NCBI RefSeq assembly: GCF_900890425.1
Contig: NZ_CAAHFG010000004.1
Coordinates: 366,798-430,797, forward strand
Direction: 5' to 3'
From: Pontiella desulfatans
GTDB lineage: Bacteria > Verrucomicrobiota > Kiritimatiellia > Kiritimatiellales > Pontiellaceae
DNA length: 64,000 nt
Shown here piece after piece: positions 53,633 through 60,234 of this stretch (position 1 is the first letter of the stretch; the number at the start of each line of letters is the position of its first letter). The notes under the pieces were generated by a model that had not been told where the DNA came from, did not search any database, and worked only from the letters and a program-made list of their open reading frames with translations. The position numbers and the translations under genes are program-made.

Positions 53633-54727
53633 TTAACTCACGCGGATCGGCATGATCACGTAAAGGAACGGGACATTCGTCTTAATCACGCCGGGGCTGA
53701 GTTCGTCCGAGAGTTCCAGGAAGATTTCATCGCTATCAAGATGCTTCAGCGGCGCCATCAGGAAGGCCGGGTTAAATGCAATCGTGATATCCTTTCCAGA
53801 ATATTTCACAGGAACCGCTTCACGCGATTCACCGATTTCCGGAGAGGAAGTCAAAAGTTCCATGCGGTTTTCAGTAATTTGAACCTTCACCGAGGCAGCC
53901 TGGTCATCAAGCATGAGCGAGACACGACGAACGGCGCTCAGCAGCATTTCGCGATCAATGGCAATCCGCTCTTCGCATTGGGAAGGAATAACCTGGCGAT
54001 AATTCGGGTAGGTTCCGTCGATCAGCTTCGAAATAATAAAAATATTTCCGAATTCGAAGGCCACCTGCGTTGCGGAGGTCTTGATGATGGCTTCACCTTC
54101 ATCGCCGAGTGTTTTGATTAACTCATTAACGGTCTTGGTGGGCACCACAATATCAACTTCTGCATCGTCTGGCATGTCGATTTCCTGCTCCACAAGAGCA
54201 AGGCGCCTACCATCCGTGCATACGGTTGTGAGCTTGTTGTCCCGGAATGCCATCAGGGAACCATTCAAAATCGCCCGGGATTCGTCCGTAGAGGCCGCGT
54301 AGGATGTTTTCTGAAGGATATCCTTCAGCGTGCCTTGAACGAGCGTATAGGAGAAACTCTCTTCGAATGTGGGCATAGGCGGAAAATCATCCCGGGAAAG
54401 CCCTTCGAGTTTGCATGTGTAGGAACCGGAGATGATCGTGGCCACATCTTCATTGCTCACGCCGATGTCAACCTGATGGCTGGGCAAGTCTCGGCAAATA
54501 CTGAAGAACCGACGGGCCGGAAGGGTTGTTGCTCCATCCTCATCGATGTCAGCCTCGATACTGGTTCTAACACTGACCTCCATATCGGTTGTTGTGAGCG
54601 TCAGCTTCCCGTTGCCCGCTTCGAGCAGGACATTCGAAAGAATCGGTAGCGTGGTTCGTTGGCCAACGATCGACTGCACCTTTTGCAACGCTTCCAGAAT
54701 TTGATCCTTCTCGATGCTGAACTTCAT
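53633..54727 (-). CDS. dnaN: DNA polymerase III beta sliding clamp
   Basis: Ring-shaped processivity clamp of the replicative polymerase, 364 residues, which is normal. It starts MKFSIEKDQILEALQKVQ and shows the family landmarks LPILSNVLLE, TDMEVSVRTSIEA and the C-terminal VPFLYVIMPIRVS, near the peptide-binding pocket. AGGAGG lies 7 bases before ATG 54727. Order dnaA then dnaN on one strand is the classical origin arrangement. The intergenic region between them (345 bp) is unusually long and holds the probable oriC. Confidence 0.97.
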   Translation of the reverse strand: MKFSIEKDQILEALQKVQSIVGQRTTLPILSNVLLEAGNGKLTLTTTDMEVSVRTSIEADIDEDGATTLPARRFFSICRDLPSHQVDIGVSNEDVATIISGSYTCKLEGLSRDDFPPMPTFEESFSYTLVQGTLKDILQKTSYAASTDESRAILNGSLMAFRDNKLTTVCTDGRRLALVEQEIDMPDDAEVDIVVPTKTVNELIKTLGDEGEAIIKTSATQVAFEFGNIFIISKLIDGTYPNYRQVIPSQCEERIAIDREMLLSAVRRVSLMLDDQAASVKVQITENRMELLTSSPEIGESREAVPVKYSGKDITIAFNPAFLMAPLKHLDSDEIFLELSDELSPGVIKTNVPFLYVIMPIRVS

Positions 54728-55013
54728 TAACAAGCCTCCTGTTATATAGATATACTCTATTTATAAATTCACTATTAGTATTAGTTGTGGATAACCGTTC
54801 AAAAACCTACCGATTTACCGTAACCCCGTCACCCGTAAAAGTTTGAAAAAATCAACAACCCTGTTAATAAGCTGGGCATAAAAACAGGTGTCTGTTCACA
54901 ACCCCGAGTTGTTAATTCCATCATCAGAAACTCCACAGGTTATCAAGGATTCATTAACAGGCCGTAAGCGTAGGGGGAGTCCGCGCCCTCTGTCAAAATG
55001 AATACCTTTGCAT
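54728..55013. other. oriC: Probable oriC in the dnaA-dnaN gap
   Basis: AT-rich gap with a perfect DnaA box TGTGGATAA at 54786-54794 beside an AT-only stretch (TATATAGATATACTCTATTTATAAATT, cited in part, about 54744-54770). Weaker similar sites occur at CCACAGGTTATC (about 54932) and TGTTCACAA (about 54893). Together with flanking dnaA and dnaN this is the best origin candidate; the low number of clean boxes keeps the confidence moderate. Confidence 0.55.
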
Positions 55014-55043
55014 AAGAAAAAAACCGTCCCAGTCGAGACGGTT
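55014..55043 (-). terminator. Intrinsic terminator after dnaA
   Basis: On the minus strand AACCGTC and GACGGTT form a 7-bp stem with an 8-base loop, followed by TTTTTTTCTT. It lies 30 bp after the dnaA stop, so dnaA and dnaN are probably transcribed separately. Confidence 0.85.
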
Positions 55044-55072
55044 CCCATTTGAAAATCAAATGCCATCCAACT

Positions 55073-56452
55073 CTACTGAACCGCTTTCACACAATTCTTG
55101 CTCACCTTATCCTTGAGAATAGAGATCGTTTGTTGCAATCCACGATCGGCCTTGGCCTTTTCAGAGACCTGTTCATGTGCATAAAGGATGGTTGCATGGT
55201 TACGGCTGAACTGCTCGCCAATCACAGGGAACGACTGCGTGGTCATGGTTCTGGAAAGATGCATGGCAATCTGCCGCGGCCAGGCAATATCCCTCGAGCG
55301 TCTCTTTCCGGTCAGGTCGGACTGGCGCAGGTCGAAGTGCTCGGCAACGGTGCGCTGGATAACATCGACGCTGATCGCGGCCTGGGATTCCTTATCGAGG
55401 AGATCGTGCAATAGTTCTTCCACCTTTTGAACGTCCACTTGCTGGTTGGTAAGCGACATGAATGTGGCGACGCGGATCAAAGCGCCTTCCAGACTGCGGA
55501 TATTTGAAGAAACACGTTCCGCTAGGTAATCCAGCAAATCATGGCCGATGTTAAGGTTGAGTAGTTCGGCTTTCTTGCGAAGGATTGCCGTTCGGGTTTC
55601 CACATCGGGCTTGCCGAGTTCCGTAACCAACCCCCATTCGAAACGGGAAATGAGGCGGGGTGCCAATCCTGCCATTTCGCTTGGTGTGCGGTCGGAAGTC
55701 AGGACAATTTGCTTATGGCTTTCAAAAAGTGTGTTGAACGTGTGGAAGAATTCCTCCTGTATACGCGCTTTTCCATCGAGAAACTGGATGTCGTCGATCA
55801 TCAGCATGTCGATTTTGCGGTATTTCTTCCTGAACGCTGCCACGTTATTGTTCTGAAGCGCATCGATGTATTCGTTCAGGAAGGTTTCGCATGTGGTGTA
55901 GCAAATCTTTGCCCGCGGTTTTTTGGTTGCGATATGGTTTCCGATCGCCTGCATCAGGTGGGTTTTTCCCAATCCGACACCGCCATAGATGAAAAGCGGG
56001 TTGTAGGTGCGCGAAGGCGAATTGGCCGCCGCCATGGCCGCAGCATGGGCAAACTGGTTCGCCGCTCCAACCACATAGGATTCAAATGTATAGTTGGGAT
56101 TAAGGTTATGACTCGGTTTCTTGTTCCCAAAACCGAGCGTCGGAAGCGAAATCGGCGACGGAGCTTCCGGCTCCGGTTCCGGTTTAACGGAATCGAAACA
56201 ACTGGAGTCCACTTCCAGCGAGATTTCCATCTCTTTCCCACTCACGACCATCACGGCTTTTCGGATCATGGGGAAATAGTTTTCCTCCAGCCAATCCTTG
56301 TAGAAATCGTTGGCAACCGCCAGACGCATGCGCTCGCCTTTGATTTCCATGCACTGGATCACAGCGATCCATCGGTCATAAATATCACCGGAGAGAATCC
56401 CTTTGAGCTGTTTGCAAGCCTCTTCCCAAATATTGCAGATATTCTTGTCCAT
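55073..56452 (-). CDS. dnaA: Chromosomal replication initiator DnaA
   Basis: Binds DnaA boxes and opens oriC. The 459-residue protein has the N-terminal helicase-interaction domain, a linker, the AAA+ core with Walker A GGVGLGKTHL and Walker B MLMIDDIQFL, RLISRFEWG as arginine-finger region, and the C-terminal DNA-binding domain with the signature FSRNHATILYAHEQV. The start at 56452 (MDKNICNIWEEAC) fits the family; TTTAGGGAA precedes it. A longer frame to 56500 is not needed. Confidence 0.97.
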   Translation of the reverse strand: MDKNICNIWEEACKQLKGILSGDIYDRWIAVIQCMEIKGERMRLAVANDFYKDWLEENYFPMIRKAVMVVSGKEMEISLEVDSSCFDSVKPEPEPEAPSPISLPTLGFGNKKPSHNLNPNYTFESYVVGAANQFAHAAAMAAANSPSRTYNPLFIYGGVGLGKTHLMQAIGNHIATKKPRAKICYTTCETFLNEYIDALQNNNVAAFRKKYRKIDMLMIDDIQFLDGKARIQEEFFHTFNTLFESHKQIVLTSDRTPSEMAGLAPRLISRFEWGLVTELGKPDVETRTAILRKKAELLNLNIGHDLLDYLAERVSSNIRSLEGALIRVATFMSLTNQQVDVQKVEELLHDLLDKESQAAISVDVIQRTVAEHFDLRQSDLTGKRRSRDIAWPRQIAMHLSRTMTTQSFPVIGEQFSRNHATILYAHEQVSEKAKADRGLQQTISILKDKVSKNCVKAVQ

Positions 56453-56991
56453 GTTCCCTAAATTCTGTCCCCTTAACAGGTCTCCTGTACTTATTGACAA
56501 GTTATTAACAGCCAGTAAGTTCCCATTCCATAATGCGATGTTGAAAGGTAGTTAAAGCGGTTTGCATCCTCAAGGCATTAGAGATTCATTGAGGCATATT
56601 TTTTCAATACCACTAAATGTAGTTGCATACACAGGAACAGACACAAGATAGGCGTGTCCATGTTTAGGAAATGTTAAAACAAAAATGTACTGTTGGGGAA
56701 TAGAACTGTTGTAACACAAGGAATTTGAGCAGGTTGTGCCCAAATGATTCAATTAACAGGACTCGTTTAGCGTTGAAGATTGGCCCCAAAGCCATGAATA
56801 GCCTGGTTGAAGTGGTAATCCTGCTGGGGTTCGCCATCGAAATTGGCGTCTCGACCGTGGATGCGGTGGACGGAATGTAGACGCGCCGGCGCAGGTTGGC
56901 GGCCCGTCTGAAAAAGATTGGGCTTTTGTAGGCAATAGCTGGCTGATACCTTTCGTTATACAGGCCGAACGACAAGTTCGGGAGATAACCT
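56453..56991. other. Gene-free region upstream of dnaA
   Basis: A 539-bp stretch without a convincing gene. Near dnaA it has AT-rich DNA with TTATTAACAG motifs and may carry the dnaA promoter. Between about 56745 and 56878 the plus strand keeps an open frame with natural-looking composition that ends MNSLVEVVILLGFAIEIG..., but it lacks a start signal and I do not recognise it; it may be the tail of a decayed gene. Confidence 0.5.
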
Positions 56992-57660
56992 ATGAAAAGC
57001 ACACTATCAATTCTTGCCGCATGCGGTCTCGCCATCCCCGCGATGGCACAAACCAATGAATTTCGGAAAGAGCAGGGCGATCGCCAGCGCTCGGAATGGA
57101 TGAGGGGCGAACAAGGAGGCCGTAAGGGTGAAGGTGAGTATGGCCATCTGGAGCGCTATCGTGAGATATCCCCCGAAGAAAAAGCCGAACGGCAGGAACG
57201 CCGGCTTCAGCTGATGGAAAAAACCCTTCAAGAAATTGGAATCAATGAAGAACAGAAAACCCGCATTCTTGAAGTTCAGAAAAAACTAAAAGAAGATTTG
57301 TCCGTAGCCCAGGTCAAAGCCGACCTGGTGCGCAAAAACCTTTCAGACCTTGAGAAAGCCGGCGCTTCCGAAGAAGAAATCTATGCCGCCATCGATGCCG
57401 TTTCGGACTCCCAGGCGGAGACGATGAAAATCCTGACCAGAAACCGGATGGCCATGGAGAGGATCCTTGGAAAGGAAAAATACAAGCAGTTCATGGATGC
57501 CGCCCGAAACCAGTATCGGAAACATGGTCGACGCGGTGGCGCCGGCATTCCGCCCCGTCCCGGCATTCCGCCCACACCCGGCGAAGGAAATCCAAATCAA
57601 GAGCCACCTCTGCCGGATACGGTGAAAGTTCCGCGAACTCCGCCACCACCTTCAATCTAG
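56992..57660 (+). CDS. Periplasmic helical protein, Spy/CpxP-like architecture
   Basis: A 222-residue exported protein: signal peptide (MKSTLSILAACGLAIPAMAQ), a charged Gly/Arg-rich linker, two long helices (about 60-165; RLQLMEKTLQEIGINEEQK, RILEVQKKLKEDL) and a proline-rich tail (GIPPRPGIPPTPGEG). The helix pair and the 'NEEQ' turn recall the LTxxQ proteins Spy and CpxP, periplasmic chaperones or metal-response proteins, but no exact LTxxQ motif is seen. A strong terminator follows, so it is a single-gene unit. The role is inferred from shape only. Confidence 0.7.
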   Translation: MKSTLSILAACGLAIPAMAQTNEFRKEQGDRQRSEWMRGEQGGRKGEGEYGHLERYREISPEEKAERQERRLQLMEKTLQEIGINEEQKTRILEVQKKLKEDLSVAQVKADLVRKNLSDLEKAGASEEEIYAAIDAVSDSQAETMKILTRNRMAMERILGKEKYKQFMDAARNQYRKHGRRGGAGIPPRPGIPPTPGEGNPNQEPPLPDTVKVPRTPPPPSI

Positions 57661-57682
57661 GGTAACCCCCGAAGGAACAATG

Positions 57683-57711
57683 AAGCCGCATTTCCATAGT
57701 GCGGCTTTTTT
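57683..57711 (+). terminator. Rho-independent terminator
   Basis: AAGCCGCA pairs with TGCGGCTT around a 9-base loop and runs into TTTTTTG, 22 bp after the stop of the periplasmic-protein gene. Confidence 0.9.
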
Positions 57712-57799
57712 GTTAATGCCGATTTTATACCAATCCATGCGGTGAATATAAAAGACAGGTTACAGAACCTGTGTTTCCATTATATGTGGAGATATAGCT

Positions 57800-58906
57800 A
57801 TGGGTAATAAGGGGAAACCGGGGTATTTCGGGAAACATGCAAAATCGAGCGCTGCGCTTGTCAGTTTGGCAATCCATGCGGTTTTGCTGGTCGTTGCACT
57901 GTCGTTCGTAGCCGTTCAGGTCATTGTGAAGGATGAGCAAACCTTCGAGGCGCAAAAAGTAAAACGGCCCAAAATGCAACTCAAGAAGCTCACTGTTCCC
58001 GTGAATGTAAAGAAGAAGAAGGTGCAGAAACCCAAACTCCGTAAAACCATTGTCGTCAAAAAAGAAATAAAGTCGATGGACATCAAAATGCCGGAAGTGT
58101 CCGGTGTTAAGGGGGGAATGGGGTATATGGATGGGGGCGGCGGGCTCGGTGGCTTGGGCTTCGGACTCGAAATCGACCTGTTCGGCGCCAATAAAGGCAC
58201 TGGTAACGAATTCGAAGGCACCTTCTTCGACCTGAAGATGGACCCCGATGGAAAACCAGCCAAAATGGACGAAAACTACTACAAGGAAGTGCTGCGTAAT
58301 TTCGATGGTTCCTGGAACATCAGCCGGTTCGAAAAAAAATATTTCAAGGCCCCAAAGAAAAAATTCGCGACCACCTTCATGTTGCCTAAGATGAAGGCCG
58401 AAGAAGCTCCCAAGGCGTATGCCGTGCAGGATGTCGTTCAGCCCAAACAATGGGTGGCCTACTATAAAGGGGTAATAGCCGCTCCCGAAACCGGGCGCTA
58501 CCGGTTTTGGGGTATTGCCGACGATGTTCTTATGGTTCGCGTCAAGAATCGCTTGGTCATAGACGCCAACTGGCCGAGCATGGGCATCACCGGTTGGACG
58601 AGCAATGACGACCGCGATAAAAAATGGAAAATGTCCGGCCAAAATGTGCGAATAGGCGACTGGTTCCACCTGACCAAGGGCAAACCGACCGAAATGGAAG
58701 TATTGGTTGGTGAGCGTCCCGGCGGCTTTTTCTTTTGCCACCTGCTGATTGAGCAGGATGGAGTCGAATATCCAAAAGGGGAGGGGGGGCGCCCCTTGCT
58801 TCCCATCTTCAAAACGCAGGAAATCCCCGAAAAACTAATCCCGCAAATGAAGATAGAACCCGGAACCTGCACCACGGACGGTCCCACCTTCGGCGTTTTG
58901 AAGTAG
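57800..58906 (+). CDS. TonB-like membrane segment joined to a PA14-like domain
   Basis: A 368-residue envelope protein. The N-terminal membrane helix (about 18-43, ALVSLAIHAVLLVVALSF) carries the Ser-x3-His pattern of TonB-family energy transducers. A Lys/Pro-rich linker (about 50-95) follows, as in TonB, then a glycine-rich patch (MGYMDGGGGLGGLGFG). The C-terminal part (about 210-320) resembles a PA14 beta-barrel (WVAYYKGVIAAPETGRYRFWGIADDVLMVRV), usually a carbohydrate-binding module, in place of the TonB C-terminal domain. Partner ExbB/ExbD are not nearby. A role in coupling proton-motive force to an envelope or glycan task is inference; PA14 itself is a good match. Confidence 0.75.
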   Translation: MGNKGKPGYFGKHAKSSAALVSLAIHAVLLVVALSFVAVQVIVKDEQTFEAQKVKRPKMQLKKLTVPVNVKKKKVQKPKLRKTIVVKKEIKSMDIKMPEVSGVKGGMGYMDGGGGLGGLGFGLEIDLFGANKGTGNEFEGTFFDLKMDPDGKPAKMDENYYKEVLRNFDGSWNISRFEKKYFKAPKKKFATTFMLPKMKAEEAPKAYAVQDVVQPKQWVAYYKGVIAAPETGRYRFWGIADDVLMVRVKNRLVIDANWPSMGITGWTSNDDRDKKWKMSGQNVRIGDWFHLTKGKPTEMEVLVGERPGGFFFCHLLIEQDGVEYPKGEGGRPLLPIFKTQEIPEKLIPQMKIEPGTCTTDGPTFGVLK

Positions 58907-58953
58907 AATCCGTTTTTTCTGCAAAAGCGGTTCTGTTTTGCTACATTCACTGC

Positions 58954-59142
58954 ATGGCGGAAAAACCCCCCAGTCCATTGCAGGCCAGTTTCTGGCTAAC
59001 GAATGAAGAACAGCGCTATATCCTGATTATATGCGCCTTGTTCATTACAGGACTCGCTGCCCGCTATTTATACTTGAAAAACCAAAAGCCCGAGGTATAC
59101 ACACCCGCCGGAATTGAAGAATTGGAGCCGAACCATGAGTGA
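58954..59142 (+). CDS. Small single-pass membrane protein, 62 residues
   Basis: Not recognised by family. It has a cytoplasmic N-terminal 20 residues, one membrane helix (about 24-40, ILIICALFITGLAARYLYL) and a short acidic tail. The gene overlaps the HIT gene start by 8 bp and begins 47 bp after the TonB/PA14 gene, so it is probably co-transcribed with both. The plan resembles the anchor of a ComEA-like protein but without the DNA-binding part. Confidence 0.65.
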   Translation: MAEKPPSPLQASFWLTNEEQRYILIICALFITGLAARYLYLKNQKPEVYTPAGIEELEPNHE

Positions 59143-59548
59143 TTGCATTTTCTGCAAAATCGTTGAAAAGGAAATCCCATCCACCATCGTCTTTGAGGAC
59201 GCGGATGTGCTCGCGTTCATGGATATTGGCCCCATTGTAAAAGGACATGCCCTTGTGATTCCCAAGCAACACCATGATCCGGTAACCGAAACGCCGGATG
59301 AGGTTTTGGCCAAGCTTTTTCTCACGGCTAAGAAAATCGCGAAGGCACAAATGAACGCATTCGGTGCACAAGGGGTCAATATCATGCAAAACAACGGAAG
59401 GGCGGCTGGACAGGAAGTTGAACATATCCACGTGCACGTCATACCGCGTTTCGAAGAGGACGGGCACCACTGGAACTGGAATCCAAAAAGATACGATGAT
59501 TTCGATGAAATGGCCAAATTGGCCGATCAATTGCGGGAACAACTTTAG
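59135..59548 (+). CDS. HIT family nucleotide hydrolase/transferase
   Basis: Histidine-triad protein of 137 residues. The start MSDCIFCKIVEKEIPS is typical, with the zinc-type CxxC, and the triad HIHVHVIPR lies near residue 100. HINT-type enzymes hydrolyse AMP-lysine or similar adenylated compounds. The ATG at 59135 lies within the upstream gene; GGAG at about 59125 supports it. Confidence 0.95.
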   Translation: MSDCIFCKIVEKEIPSTIVFEDADVLAFMDIGPIVKGHALVIPKQHHDPVTETPDEVLAKLFLTAKKIAKAQMNAFGAQGVNIMQNNGRAAGQEVEHIHVHVIPRFEEDGHHWNWNPKRYDDFDEMAKLADQLREQL

Positions 59549-59552
59549 AACC

Positions 59553-59951
59553 ATGAACAATCCAAGCCTAGACGATTTACTCGCCCCGATCCTCCTGAAG
59601 GACGACCGCTACCAGGCCCAGGCCTATGTGTTTGTGCGCGAAGGGCTCGACCACACCGTGCGCAAACTCGAAAAGCCCCGCCACGTAAGCGGCGGTGAAC
59701 TGCTCGAGGGCATGCGCGAATACGCCCTCCAGGAATACGGTCCCGTAACCAAGCGGGTGCTTTCCGAGTGGGGAATCAATGAATGCGTCGACTTTGGCCA
59801 TATCGTCTTCAACCTGGTGAACGAAGGGTTGCTGGGGAAGACAGAAGAGGACTCCATCGAGGATTTCATGGAGGGCTACGATTTCCACGAAGCGTTCATC
59901 CAGCCCTTCCGCCCCAAAAAGCCATCGGCATGCCCGGTTTCCGCCGATTAG
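59553..59951 (+). CDS. Minf_1886 family protein
   Basis: A 132-residue protein matching the Minf_1886 family along its length: YQAQAYVFVREGLDHTVRKL, RHVSGGELLEGMREYAL, VLSEWGINECVDFGHIVFNLV and EEDSIEDFMEGYDFHEAF. The family is best known from Verrucomicrobia, Planctomycetes and relatives, and its function is unknown. It follows the HIT gene by 4 bp. Confidence 0.9.
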   Translation: MNNPSLDDLLAPILLKDDRYQAQAYVFVREGLDHTVRKLEKPRHVSGGELLEGMREYALQEYGPVTKRVLSEWGINECVDFGHIVFNLVNEGLLGKTEEDSIEDFMEGYDFHEAFIQPFRPKKPSACPVSAD

Positions 59952-60034
59952 GCGTTCATGCCGCCCAACCCGGCGGCATGTTGTCTGAAAAGTATTCCTT
60001 CAATACCTCGGTTTCCGTCTTCGGCTACTGAAAG

Positions 60035-60122
60035 GCCAGGGGGGATCAAAGATCCCTCTTCAGGTCCATGTAACCTGCCGGATTCCCTGCTTCAGGCATG
60101 CCCCTTTCATCTCCCTCCTGGC
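60035..60122 (+). promoter_or_regulatory. Structured leader-like region before gspD
   Basis: GGGATC-AAA-GATCCC (60042-60056) forms a tight hairpin extended by wobble pairs. Alternatively GCCAGG (60035-60040) pairs with CCTGGC (60117-60122) and encloses the region, which would compete with the first hairpin. This could be an attenuator or simply a transcription end of the Minf_1886 unit; no T-run follows the hairpin. Confidence 0.35.
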
Positions 60123-60201
60123 TCGTAGGCGCATTATTGTGGCCCGACCTGTCTGAAATCCCTTTCAGCAAAGCGTCACATGGGCGTATATCCTATGATT
60201 T

Positions 60202-60207
60202 TATAAT
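60202..60207 (+). promoter_or_regulatory. Possible -10 box of the gspD operon
   Basis: A perfect TATAAT lies 28 bp before the gspD start codon. No good -35 box is seen 16-18 bp upstream, so this is a modest prediction. Confidence 0.35.
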
Positions 60208-60234
60208 AAAGACCAACACATACGAGGTAGGGGA

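Noticed and set aside
56664-57056. 130-residue minus-strand open frame upstream of dnaA
   Set aside because: No ribosome-binding site, no recognisable domain, and it overlaps the start of a well-supported plus-strand gene.
59998-60130. Signal recognition particle RNA or a known riboswitch
   Set aside because: The region folds, but none of the conserved loops of 4.5S RNA or of the common riboswitches is present.
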